Shown piece after piece: positions 1 through 9,812 of a stretch of DNA of 64,000 bases. The translations under genes were made by a program, and so were the position numbers. The notes below the pieces were generated by a model. It saw nothing but the letters and a program-made list of their open reading frames with translations, made no database searches and had not been told where the DNA came from. Numbering within the stretch: the first letter of the stretch is position 1; each line of letters opens with the position of its first letter. Origin of the DNA: Phytophthora colocasiae (taxonomy: Eukaryota > Oomycota > Peronosporomycetes > Peronosporales > Peronosporaceae); the NCBI GenBank assembly GCA_018806915.1, contig JAGKQI010000083.1, forward strand, positions 124,001 through 188,000. Reading direction: 5' to 3'.

Positions 1-281
1 TTTTCTTTTGTATAGCGATGGGTACGGACACAAATGTGTGACGCTTGTAGCCATTTTAGATATATAGCCAATCCGATTACGTCAAATATAATCGAGACAT
101 GCACAATAAAATGAACCTTGGGGCAAATAAATAGTCGCATAATAGTGACTTCTATTTTTTGATAAAGTGACGAGGGTTCAATTCCCCCCATGGCCAAAAT
201 GGTAAAGTTAATCACTGACGAGTGACCTTGGTGCCAGGGTTCCAAGGCAACAGACTGTTGACGTCCCCTGTCCTAATTGGT

Positions 282-1401
282 CTACAATCCAGCTTTATGC
301 CAAGCTCTCTTTATGCTACTTTCACTGACGGCGTCCCATGCGGCAATCACTCGCTCAACGAGGAGCTTTCGTTTCTCGGGAGCTGAAAGACGCTGAAGCT
401 TTAGAAGACGTTCACGGAGTGGCAGATTGCTCCTTGATCCAATCATGGTAAGCTCGTAGGATAGTGTTAGGGCGCGTAGCTTCTGCTTAAAGGGCCCCAT
501 AACTCCAACATCAAGAGGCTGGAGAACAGAAGTCGTGTTTTCGGTAGTGGGACGACCTCGGTGCCCCAAGCAGCCAGCGCCTCCTGGGCCTCCATACTAA
601 CGTGACACTTAAGATTGTCGACGTAGAGCGCAAGAGGGCCAGGAGAGCTTAGGGCGGATGATTCGGCGGATCGTTCGGCAGCGGGGCTTTTCATTTAGAC
701 GCCCTTCCGAGTCTATCTTGTCGACAATAGACCTTGAAGCAGAGCAGCCTCATAATTTTGTTTTAGGTATTCTCTTGTGAAGGTACCGTATTCTTCTCGA
801 AGAAACGCCAGTACATGAGAGGTTTTAGCGGAAAGTCATCTCTTCGCATGGCTTTGATCCACTGTACGAGCTCGTCGCAATGAGGAAACAAATTGTTTCT
901 TCCCTGCCCCCCCAACGTACACTTAGATCGTCTATTGTTGCTGCACGCCTCCCTTATTTCAGCTTCTTGCTTTGTCCATCGATGCACCGCTGTCCTCGAC
1001 TTGATACCGTGTAGCCTCGCGGCATGGGTAATTTTAATGCCAGCATTGATATCTTCTAGCACTTTAAGTTTAAGTGCGTTGGAATAGGCATTCCGACGGT
1101 CCCGATGGATCATGCACTCATCATCTATGTCATTGTCCTCCTCGCTTGAGTCGCTCCCAACTGTGCTATCGTCACACATTCCCCACGTTCGCAAGCGGGT
1201 AGCGTCTGTGGTCTCCATTTCGATTCTAATTTTGAGTGGCTTGAGAGGGTTTGCCTGCGCAGTGATTTCATTGGATATAAAATTTGTATACTGCCTTTTT
1301 AAAAAACCTAATGTGTCGCTGTTTAGTGTCCGTCGCATCTTTCCGTCCAAATCTGTACAGCAGCTACCCGCTTGTGCAGGGCGTGGGGCATGCCGCCACA
1401 C
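282..1401 (-). pseudogene. Broken pogo/CENP-B-like transposase
   Basis: This is a degenerate transposase read on the minus strand in three frame-shifted pieces. The N-terminal piece (763-1401) has a psq-type helix-turn-helix region (KVLEDINAGIKITHAARLHG followed by AVHRWTKQEAEI) and then a second DNA-binding region. The middle piece (467-694) keeps the DDE segment with LALYVDNLKCHV. The last piece (282-569) has TTSVLQPLDVGVMGPFKQKL, a hallmark of pogo/Tigger-type DDE transposases, which cut and paste their own element. Frameshifts and stops between the pieces mean no functional protein. No terminal repeats were found. The family assignment is firm; the element boundaries are unknown. Confidence 0.8.
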
Positions 1402-1428
1402 GCCCTACCGGGTAGATAACGAGTTTTT

Positions 1429-1466
1429 GGCGTCGTAGAGACAGCTGCGGCTGTCTCTACGACGCC
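1429..1466. repeat. Perfect 17-bp inverted repeat (hairpin)
   Basis: Positions 1429-1445 (GGCGTCGTAGAGACAGC) and 1450-1466 are exact reverse complements around the 4-nt spacer TGCG. The hairpin lies just upstream of the pogo-like relic's first exon. It could be a transposon terminus or a short MITE-like palindrome. It is not followed by a T-run, and this is a eukaryotic genome, so a bacterial-type terminator is not a sensible reading. Confidence 0.85.
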
Positions 1467-2310
1467 GCAGCCTAGCTTCTATCGCGAGAGGAGGCTGGGG
1501 GCGCAAGCCAAAGTGCTCACCCAACGGGCAGCCTGCCGGCCGCCCTGCCGGGTAAGCCATCATGGGCGCCGAGCTCCGCCTGCTCGCCCGCGAGTCACCA
1601 CCACCTCCAACCTCGCGCCGTTCATCCGTCCTGTCGCCGCTCCTTTCTCTCCGCACCTTGCCCCTTGCTGCTTGCCCCCCGCTCCTTTCACTCCCGCCCT
1701 TGCCCTCTGCACCTGGCCTTGTCTGCTAGCCAGCCTCCGCCTTTCGCTCCTTGCCCTACAGCCTCCTCTCCCCGCTCCTTGTCCTCCAGCAGCTCTGGTC
1801 GCTGTCTGCTCCCCTGCTGGTCTAACGCTCCGCCACCACCCTTTCACGGCGCGGCCGCCGCACTCACCCGCAACAAACGGAATCAAAATATAGTGTGGCT
1901 CACAATATATCAAAATAAAAATATTTTTTTTTAATCTACCTTTTTTCTGTTACCGTCCGAGCCAGTCGGAGGTCGGAGATTTTACGGTATGGACGACAAG
2001 ACTGTCATCTGTGCACCGTTGATGATGACGCCTGCCAATCAGTCGTGGGAAAAGTGCGTCAACAAAATTCGAATGGGGCGTCGGCAAAAGACAGAAATGG
2101 GCTTGAGCAAAATGCTGTGTAGCCAGCTTTTAACTACCGTACATGTAATTTTTGATAACATCCACAAACTTACACTCACAGCCTCACAAAGCATTAGGAA
2201 GGACGGTCAGGTGGGTGAAGCGAAACGCCGAAGATTTCTCGGCATCTCGACATCGTCAATTCCTGTAGCTCCGCACAGCGCTTACAAGTACGTATCTCTC
2301 GAGGGTCACG
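1467..2310. other. Gene-free, C-rich low-complexity stretch
   Basis: About 1600-1860 is dominated by C/T-rich words on the plus strand, which opens overlapping ORFs on both strands without domain content. The reading frame at 1989-2315 has no recognisable motif. I see no gene here. Confidence 0.5.
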
Positions 2311-2313
2311 CAT

Positions 2314-2477
2314 GAATCTACAATAACTCGCAGCGAGTTAAAGTGAATCACACTAAATCCACAATAACTCGTACCGAGTTAAACTGAATCACACTGAATC
2401 TACAATAACTCGCACCGAGTTAAACTGAATCACACTTAATCTACAATAACTTGCACCGAGTTAAACTGAATCACACT
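2314..2477. repeat. Four tandem 41-bp repeats with AACTCGnnnCGAGTT palindrome
   Basis: The four units run 2314-2354, 2355-2395, 2396-2436 and 2437-2477 with few differences. Each carries an inverted repeat AACTCG-nnn-CGAGTT (slightly altered in unit 4) and ends in GAATCACACT. The same palindrome recurs near 3793 at the other end of the MULE. This fits subterminal transposase-binding repeats, which is an inference. Confidence 0.85.
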
Positions 2478-2599
2478 GAAGGTGTATTAATTCGCATGAA
2501 CGCATACCAAAGGTGCACTACAACTGAATTACATGGGAAAGTATTGAGATGCCATATATTGTAAATCGATCTCGAGGAGATGTTTTAGAACTAGATCAA

Positions 2600-3790
2600 T
2601 CAAGTAGTTCGTCTCGCAGAAATGCTCTTGGCATACGCGAAGGCCGGCCTATCCGACTTAGTGATCGTTGTGGAAATATAGAGAGGAACATCAAGCACAT
2701 TCAACACACGAACTTGATACTCGGTATCGGCTCGAAAAACCACGACAGCCTTCGATTTTTTCATCCACTTTGCTGTCCTCCTAATCTCGTCATTTGGAGC
2801 TGCAATACGGTTCCTCGAAATAGTTAGAGAACGATATAAGACACGGATCAGCTCTCCATGAGCGATCTTTAACCGCACAATACTCCATGCAATTCGCCGT
2901 AAAATGCATGTCCATTTCATACTCGCGATGCGTTCGATGACCAGGATAATCGCCACTTGATGATACTTCCTCGATCGGCCCGAAAACCCGCACGTTAGAA
3001 CCGGGTAGCCTAAGTCGCTTAACTTGAACGTAGCGTCCGTGTGGAATAGTCGAAAATGCTCCGAACCTCGCAGCTTGTGAACCTTAGTAAGCAGGCTAAG
3101 CGTTGATACACCTAGAACAAACGGATCTTCAGCACTTCCTTTTCCGATGCGAGGAAATCCATCATCGTCAACATTTGGACCAAAGTGAAATGCTTTGTCA
3201 TTGTCAATACCATCAACAAATGGATGCTCAACTGTTAGTTTCTTCACAGCTTCCCTTGTATTGCGAGACAGATTCGCACGTCGAAGCACAGTCAGCGATT
3301 TGTGTCCTGGACGGGATGCCTAGTGTTTGTGTAGAAACCTCAGATGTGCGTCGAAGGTTGCTCCAGATGCGACGAGGACGGACACCGAAAGAATCCATTT
3401 TTGCGACGTAAAGCCTTACTTCATCTGAAATAGGAACGCGGTGGGTGCCTGTGCATTGTCCTCCTCCGCGAAAATGCGCTTTTCCGTTAGAAAACACACG
3501 CCACGCTGGCTTTGATGCACACGTCCAGTATTTCCACTGCGCACTGCACTGAGAGCCGTCGTGTGCTTGCCGCGCAACTTGGGCTGATGTACGCTCGAGC
3601 ATTTCGTGATCGGCGTCACAAATCTGACAGTTGAGATTCCGCTTCACGTAGATCCCTGAGCAGCAAAATGTCGAGGCCCGGTGCTTGTCAAACTTCCCGC
3701 TTGTTGCATGCTCAGCTAGTAGTTGCCAGGCAATGCGTGGCATTTCCCTGACGAAATGGAAAGTGGAAGCTTGGAGGTGCGAATTGGTCC
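2600..3790 (-). pseudogene. MULE-type transposase relic
   Basis: Two overlapping minus-strand frames (about 3228-3790 and 2600-3289) make up a broken MULE transposase. The N-terminal piece has a zinc-binding-like segment (LNCQICDADHEMLE) and a long spacer. The C-terminal piece has FRLFHTDATFKLSDLGYPVL, the conserved first-aspartate region of oomycete MULE transposases. A frameshift near 3230-3290 separates the pieces, and the C-terminal catalytic half is missing or eroded. It is non-functional. Confidence 0.7.
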
Positions 3791-4051
3791 TAATTAACTC
3801 GGCACGAGTTTTTTTTGAGTCCATGTCTCGGATTAACTCGGTCTGAGCAAATTTGAAATAAGTCGGCCCGAATAAATTTGAAATGCGCGAGTTATTTTGA
3901 ATCATGGGGCCTGGCTGTGCAAATTTCAAATCTATTTTACCGAGCCACCAAAATCTGTTTGCTTGCGCACCAAAACATGGTGCTGCTTTTGCTGAAGCCT
4001 TTTTAGTTTTGCTGAGACCCCATCTCGTTTTGTTTTCGCACCTAAAGGTGT

Positions 4052-4561
4052 TTGTTGGCACCCCGGTCTCATCAGTCGTCTGTAACCAGCCTTCATGAAC
4101 AGGCTGATGAAGTCCTCCAAACCTGGTACAGGTTTACGGTGCAATGGATACAAGTGGCTGTCCATCAAGCTGCTGGTACTGGACTCTCAGCCGAAGATTT
4201 CACCAAGCTACTTCTCGTCCGACACGAAGACGGCGTGCACTGGCAACTTCAAGCTCTGTGCAAACACATCGACGTGTGCCGCTGGTTCCGCGATACTGGG
4301 TCGAAACGGTTCCCGTCCATCGCTGCACTCGCCTGTGTTTGGCTTGGACGAAGTCCTTCGAACGCTTTTCAAGAACGCGTATTCTCGACTGGAGCTTTTG
4401 TGATGAATTCACGACGCAGTAGTACCGACAACGCCCGCGCGGAGATGCAAGTCATCATGAAACACAACAGTCGCCAGATTAGCCGTTTGGAGAAGGAATG
4501 GAAGATCGCTGATGCGACCAACAATGCCAAATCTGTGGTCCACACAACATCTAGCTACTAG
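4052..4561 (+). pseudogene. hAT transposase C-terminal fragment
   Basis: The frame contains FPSIAALACVWLGRSPSNAF followed by QERVFSTGAFVMNSRRSS, the hAT-family C-terminal dimerisation region that packs transposase monomers together. It ends at the stop at 4559-4561. The catalytic core and N-terminal BED zinc finger are absent, so this is a 3' remnant. It lies between the MULE and the Tc1-like element, which suggests nested or successive insertions. Confidence 0.7.
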
Positions 4562-4608
4562 TACTTTAGTAATTTACTATAGTAACAGCCAATGATTGAG
4601 CCGTGTTA

Positions 4609-4819
4609 CTACAGTGCGCGCGGAAAATATAGCCGAAAACTCGGGTTTTTGCATTATTTTGTCAAATCAAACGCTTTGAAGCCAAGCGTTTTAGCCAATA
4701 ACAAGCAGTTCTTGGCGGTCATTTTGCGGTGCCGCTTGCGTCAATCGGACTTGTGGGGGCCAAGCTACAGTCGAAAATCTACCGGGAGCGGGGAGTCAAG
4801 CGCGAAAGATAGACCAGGT
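4609..4819 (+). repeat. Left terminal inverted repeat of Tc1-like element
   Basis: The repeat runs from CTACAGTGCGCG to GATAGACCAGGT and is matched in reverse complement at 6014-6228 with a handful of mismatches and small indels. It is long for a TIR of this superfamily. It reads through without stops in one frame on each strand, which makes a false small ORF. Confidence 0.9.
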
Positions 4820-4889
4820 AAGTGTTTATTTGTCCGACAGTGTTATTAGAGTCAATTAAGTGTTCTAATTCCATTGCTACTGTTCTTTA

Positions 4890-5888
4890 GTAATCAATCT
4901 TGCGGCCGTCGGCCTTGTGGACTTTTAGGCAGCGAGTTTTTCATCGAGCGAACAAGACTTTCCAACGTTGACACAGGTATCGCGTTCCAGGCGGTCTTGA
5001 TAGCCTCGATCAGCTCGCTCTTACGGTCATTTTGCTTCCCGTTGATGTATACAGCCCGATCAAGAATTCACCACAGATTTTCGATAGGATTTAGGTCTGG
5101 AGACTTGTCCGGCCACCACATCACCTTTACTTTGTTGTCCTTCAAAAACTCTTTAGCAACTTTTGCAGTGTGGAGTGGAGGCGTTATCTTGTTGAAATTC
5201 AAATCGTAGGCCGTGATTCAAGTGCGCAAAAGGAAACAAATAGTCCCCAGCGTGTCGATGTACTTTTCTGCGTTCTGCTTGCCTTCTAGGAAAGCCAGAT
5301 CAGACTTACCCTGGCACTAAAAGCCCCCAAATGAACACGCCCCACCACCCGACTGACGCTTAGGAGAATATCTGCTTGTCCTTTCTAGATCTCTCAATAG
5401 TATTGGTAGCCATCAGGGCCATCGAGGTTAAATTTCTTCTCGTCTGAGAAGATTACATGTCCCCATTTGTCGCCGTGTTCAACATGTTGGGGTGCCCACT
5501 TCAACCTGGCTGCAATGTGCGCAGCCGTGAGCACAGCTCGACACTCCTCTTCCTCGTGGACATGTTCTCGGGTTGTGGCACCACACCTCCTGCAAACGCC
5601 GACGGACCGAGATGGGCGGCTGCAGCCCGTCTTTGAGCTGCCTAGCGCTCACACCAGTCTTTGATGCCTCACGATACCGAGGAGACGACGCCTTGCAGCA
5701 ATAGTCAGCTTTCTGGGCCTTCCTGAGCTCTTCTTCGAGCCATACGACTCTGGATCATTCAGGAAGCTTTTTACGACCTTCCATGACCGCCCTACACGTG
5801 CTGCGATAGCGCTGACGGACAGCCCGCACTCTTGGTGAGCGAGAATCTTACCCTTCTCGATGTCTGTTAACGGCTTGCCTCTCCCCAT
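4890..5888 (-). pseudogene. Tc1-like transposase, inactivated
   Basis: The N-terminus at 5649-5888 is intact: it starts MGRGKPLTDIEKGKILAHQE and has a paired-type HTH followed by the GRPRKLT hook. Further on the catalytic signatures are readable in shifting frames: FSDEKKFNLDGPDG (first Asp), QQDNA (second Asp) and SPDLNPIENLW (Glu), so the type is DD34E. Premature stops include two where Trp is expected (after YQYY and after IENLW). The protein would cut out and insert the surrounding element by acting on the TIRs. Several frameshifts and stops show that this copy cannot do so. Confidence 0.85.
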
Positions 5889-6013
5889 CTACAGAAATCA
5901 ACAAGAAGCCTCACCATTAGCAACCACCGGTTGTGGACATCTACACGCTGCGATAAGAGACGCTAAAACGCGTAGATGGCGGCGAAGGCGACGTCAAACT
6001 GGAGCAAACGCCC

Positions 6014-6228
6014 ACCTGGTCTATCTTTTTCGCGCTTGGACTCCCCCGCTCCCGGTAGATTTTTGACTGTAGCTTGGCCCCCACAAGTCCGATTGACGCA
6101 AGCGGCACCGCAAAATGACCGCCAAGAACTGCTTGTTATTGGCTAAAACGCTTGGCTTCAAAGCGTTTGATTTGACAAAATAATGCAAAACCCCGAGTTT
6201 TCGGCTATATTTTCCGCGCGCACTGTAG
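6014..6228 (-). repeat. Right terminal inverted repeat of Tc1-like element
   Basis: This is the reverse complement of 4609-4819, starting ACCTGGTCTATC and ending at the TA at 6229-6230. It has small insertions relative to the left copy (for example an extra C in the run near 6043-6047). Confidence 0.9.
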
Positions 6229-6365
6229 TACCGCAGTAATTTCTGCAACTGTACCAGAGCCTACTATAGTAGACCCAAGAAAAATAGCGTTACTGCCAAC
6301 CCCTGCCAACAGCACACTTGGTGTTTGTAAGGCTGACCGGGCAGAGACGAGCAGTCGCTTTCCGA

Positions 6366-6379
6366 CCATTTTTCAGATT
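6366..6379 (+). promoter_or_regulatory. Oomycete-type initiator upstream of 6389
   Basis: CCATTTTTCAGATT lies 10 bp before the ATG at 6389. It resembles the oomycete initiator element (pyrimidine-CA-T-pyrimidine-rich). The tiny implied 5' leader is common in these genomes. It is assigned by similarity only. Confidence 0.45.
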
Positions 6380-6388
6380 GAAAGAGAG

Positions 6389-7075
6389 ATGCGGCGAGAC
6401 TCTTCGTCCCGGGAACGCCTGTTCTTCCTGCTAGTGCTGTCGGGCGCCCTGCTACTGCTATCGGCGCTAATGCTGCGCCACGAGAACGCTGCGCTACCCA
6501 CGCGTACGTTCCGTGACGGCTTCACCGTGGCGGAGGGGGCTGTTCGCCGTACCGAAACTGTTGCGACGAACGGGAACGTGACAAAAGTGCCGATTTCAGG
6601 TGAAAATGGAGCTGAACCCGAGGAATCCGACGTGCGTACTACGACTATCAAGACTGAGGACGGCGACGAGATCACAATCAAACGGGCGGCCACGTCTAAG
6701 GGCAACAAAATCACGACCATTTCTCGCGATGAGAAGGGGAAGCTCACAATTGAGGACACTACGACGGAGGATGAACAGCATAAACAAACAGAGACGGGAG
6801 TTAAAACTGATCAGGTGCAGGAGGGAGAAAAGCTGGATACACAGCTTGAAGATATCCCGACTGGCTCCCCCAGTGCCATCCACAAGTCGGATACAGGTAC
6901 AACAGCCAGACACGACGAGGAAGAGAAGGAGGCGGACGGAAAAGGAAACGCAGCTGAAGAGGCGGTGGTTGTGAGCGGTGGTAAAAAGGTGACAGTGGTG
7001 CAGGTGAACCGGTCACTAACTAAAGTAAGTCTGGCAGATGTAGTGGAAGTGGACGACGAGAAAGCTAGAAGGTAG
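6389..7075 (+). CDS. Signal-anchored acidic/Thr-rich protein, unknown function
   Basis: This 228-residue single-exon protein is not a family I recognise. It has a basic N-terminus, one hydrophobic segment at about residues 11-28 (FFLLVLSGALLLLSALML), and a hydrophilic remainder rich in Thr, Glu, Asp and Lys. Without a clear signal-peptidase site the segment reads best as a type II membrane anchor, though a cleaved signal peptide is possible. The body shows repeated TTI/ITIK-type strands separated by charged stretches and no cysteines, so a disordered or fibrous luminal/extracellular part is likely. The gene starts about 160 bp after the Tc1-like element. No RXLR motif is visible. Function is unassigned. 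Confidence 0.6.
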   Translation: MRRDSSSRERLFFLLVLSGALLLLSALMLRHENAALPTRTFRDGFTVAEGAVRRTETVATNGNVTKVPISGENGAEPEESDVRTTTIKTEDGDEITIKRAATSKGNKITTISRDEKGKLTIEDTTTEDEQHKQTETGVKTDQVQEGEKLDTQLEDIPTGSPSAIHKSDTGTTARHDEEEKEADGKGNAAEEAVVVSGGKKVTVVQVNRSLTKVSLADVVEVDDEKARR

Positions 7076-7520
7076 CGCAAGGTACTCTTCGCTGTTGCTC
7101 TGCGCTGGTATTTATGTAAAAGTAGTTCCTCTAAGAACAGCTGACTAATGCACAAGGTAATTATTGAGATGTCTTCCTTCATGTTTCAGCACATGATGAA
7201 ATTGTAAACTGCATATTGTTCCAACGCCTGAACACCGATAAAACCTGAATCTTGAGTGGAAACAATTGAAACAATAAAAAAAACTTAAAGAAGTACTGTG
7301 GTGGGCGAGGAGAAATAGTGGATTGATTGCGACCACAGCGAGGAATAGGCCTCAACTCGTTCTGAGTTCAGAACACCTTGGCGAGAACTTGAGAATTCGA
7401 CAGTTCTCCGTTACTTGGTCTTCCACTTCAACATGTATCGATTTTAAGCTTTGGCACCACGTAGTGAATTACTTGATCAATATGTGTAGCACAGGAAGGT
7501 TTTAGGTCTGTTAGAAATCG

Positions 7521-9312
7521 TCACTCTGTTTGGCACAGTTCCACAACTTTCGCAAGCGGGAGGTATTGGACTCCTACCAAGTCACCGGTGTAAGTTTCAG
7601 ATCTGCCACACAGCTCAATTTGGTAGACAACACGTGCACAAACCTGCTTAAGCTGAACCGCATTGCGCATCTTGAGTACCTTGAAAAGCTCGGACTGGTC
7701 CAGAGTTCCGTTGGCTAGAAGAACGAGAAAGTTAGTTTTCACTTGCGATAATGGCGACGGCAAGTCCATACCGTTCTCATCAAAAACACGGAAGGCGAGC
7801 TGAACGACTGGTGACGACAGCTCGACACCACTCACGATGCGGGCAGCTCGAATAAAGTCCGCTGCAAGCACACACACACACACGTATATGAATTAGTGAG
7901 CTGCTTAATAGTATGAGCCACTTCTTGCACCACCTTCAGTGATCTCTTCGGCTCCAGTGAGATCAAACACAAGCTTGATATCGGGCAAGTTGCTCTGGAC
8001 ATTGAAGTGGAACGTGAAAAACTCTTCCCACGTTACGACCCCCTGGTATTAGAAGCAAAATACGAAGAAACCTTAGACCGTCGCCCATTCCAGAAACATG
8101 GATACACTTCAACGTACATCACTCGCGTTAAGCGTCTGGACGCGATCAAGATACGGCGGCAACTTTTCTGGGTCGAAGCACGAGATCAACGTCAGCGCAA
8201 AGTCGTGCACCGACATGGTTTGCTCTTTCGTCAGCGGGTTCACTGTGGCATAGAGGTCGAACTCGGCCCTCAAGATTTGCTTGCGAAGCTCATCCAATGC
8301 CGTTCCAAGGTCGTTGGCTGTGATCGTCTTGCTGAAGCGCCCAAACAAGAACTTAATCAGCCGCGGCATTGTGTCCTCCGCTGAAATTGCCACTTCCTCT
8401 CCACCCTCGCGAGCTGTGATCGTTCGCAGCAGATTTTCAATCACGGTGGAAAACTCCGCTTTATCCACGGATCCATCTCCATCGAGATCGAGCATGCAGA
8501 ATGCGACGTCAAAATGCTCCTTCGGAACTGCACAAAATAGCAGAAAGAAACGTTAGTTAACACTAACACTTTTTGGACTGTTGTAAGACAAACAGGAACT
8601 CACTCTGCAGCAGGTGGATGAGAAGATAACACTCCTCGTACGTAATGAGTCCATTGGCGTTGCCCACAAAATCACACGAGTACGTCAGATCCGGCCGCTG
8701 TCCACACACAAAAAAAAAAAACTATTAAACCCCACTCCAACATGTTAAACCACTGTACTGTAGTCTTACAGGTGCGTGCAGATGAAACTGAGCGAGTACA
8801 AAAGATTGCACAAAGTCAGTGAATGTCATGGCCTTGACATGTTGCCCGTCACCCACTTCCACACTTTTACTTGCATAGATGTCGAACCGGGAGCGCAGGG
8901 AGTTAATGGTCTTTCGTTTCTGTTTGTACTCGTCCAGATGCTTCTTCATCTCGTCCTCCTCCTGCAATTTGGATTGGTGTTTGCTGCGTTGTTTAAGTAG
9001 CAGTCGGCGTCCTCCACGGAGTCTTGAACTCGTCTCCTCGCTCTCTGCACTGATCACTGCAGCCCCGAGACCTCCTCCCACAAGCTGCTTGGCTTCATTA
9101 TGCGTTTCAGAGTCTCCATCCGTCGTCGCAGTAGCAGCCGCCACTAGCGCCATTGCAGCCATCGCAAGTGTCGGAGTAGCGAAGCATCTACGCCCCATAC
9201 CCATCGCAGTCGACTGGGGAGGGGCAGAGACGCCTACACGAGCTCCATAACGCGCCGTCGCCTGCTTCGCTGCCCTCAAGACACCATGCACCATGTCTTC
9301 AATTTGTCGCAA
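7521..9312 (-). CDS. Mitochondrial calcium uptake regulator, MICU family
   Basis: MICU proteins sit in the mitochondrial intermembrane space and gate the Ca2+ uniporter through EF-hands. The gene model is complement(7521-7714, 7772-7861, 7934-8042, 8118-8527, 8604-8697, 8770-9312). All junctions have GT/AG sites and keep frame, giving 479 residues, close to animal MICU1. The N-terminus is Arg/Ala-rich and presequence-like, followed by a hydrophobic stretch (ATPTLAMAAMALVAAATAT). RSRFDIYASKSV resembles the conserved MICU helical region. Two canonical EF-hands are present: DLDGDGSVDKAE in exon 3, and DENANGTLDQSE, which is created by splicing out a 57-bp intron between exons 5 and 6. A diverged EF-like segment spans exon 2. 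The last ~40 codons (below 7640) could hide another intron. The start at 9312 or the Met six codons later is undecided. Confidence 0.85.
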
Positions 9313-9812
9313 AAACTGTGTGTACCATGATTTTGGTCCAGTTTGATACGGTTGTTGAAGACATGGATTGGAAAACTGCCGTGTACATGTACTACATGCG
9401 GTATACCATAAACACGGAACCTCGTGGGAAGCTCAAAATGATTTATACATCGAATGACTCATGAGTCGTGGTAAAGCTAAGGTTGATCTTCGTTTTGTGG
9501 CAACAAGTCGATCGTGTGGTAAGCAACAACAAATACAGTGGGACAGTATGGGTAATGTACCAGAGTACATGTACATGCAGGTATCCGGGAGTAAAAGTGC
9601 ATTCCCAGTACCATGAACAGTCTTCTCTACCTCTAGCAAGCTGCTGCGGCGATTACGACAACCTTTCGTACAGAATAGCATGCGATTAACCAGGTGTACG
9701 TAAAAAGCCGTGAATCCGCCCAGATACATTCGTCCGTCGACATACAAATTCCAAATGAAAACCCAACTTTGGCCCTGATAGACCACCGCACACATTCTGG
9801 ACTTTGACGCAC
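9313..9812. promoter_or_regulatory. Divergent intergenic region between MICU-like and PH-C2-VASt genes
   Basis: This 500-bp gap separates two outward-facing genes. It contains TACATGTA palindromes at 9384-9391 and 9566-9573, and a CACATTCTGG initiator-like word about 25 bp before the plus-strand ATG. Stop-free frames here show no domains. Confidence 0.4.

Larger units (their letters stand above)
2311..3906. mobile_element. Degenerate Mutator-like element (MULE) with imperfect TIRs
   Basis: The left end (2311-2331, starting CATGAATC and ending AATAACTCGC) matches the reverse complement of 3887-3906 at about 17 of 20 positions, so these are read as imperfect terminal inverted repeats. Between them lies a MULE-type transposase relic on the minus strand. 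Both ends are rich in AACTCG...CGAGTT palindromes: a four-copy array at the left and scattered copies at about 3793-3900 on the right. No 9-11 bp target duplication was recognised. The element is about 1.6 kb, shorter than an autonomous MULE, and its coding region is broken. Confidence 0.55.
4607..6230. mobile_element. Tc1-like (DD34E) DNA transposon with long TIRs
   Basis: The element starts CTACAGTGCGCGCGG at 4609 and ends in the reverse complement at 6228. It is flanked on both sides by TA (4607-4608 and 6229-6230), the target duplication of the Tc1/mariner superfamily. TIRs of about 210 bp are nearly identical, so it inserted fairly recently. A minus-strand transposase between them is broken by stops. 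Total length is about 1.6 kb, normal for Tc1-like elements. Confidence 0.9.

Noticed and set aside
170..195. tRNA T-arm-like GGGTTCAATTCCCCCC
   Set aside because: No matching acceptor stem, D-arm or anticodon arm could be folded upstream; isolated similarity only.
1513..2315. Overlapping ORFs on both strands, up to 126 codons
   Set aside because: Low-complexity C/T-rich sequence and no motifs; consistent with chance frames.
4592..4849. Small ORFs of 75-85 codons at both ends of the Tc1-like element
   Set aside because: They are the two TIR copies read in the same frame, not genes.
9433..9795. 120-codon minus-strand ORF upstream of the PH-C2-VASt gene
   Set aside because: No domain; it lies in the divergent promoter region between two strong genes.
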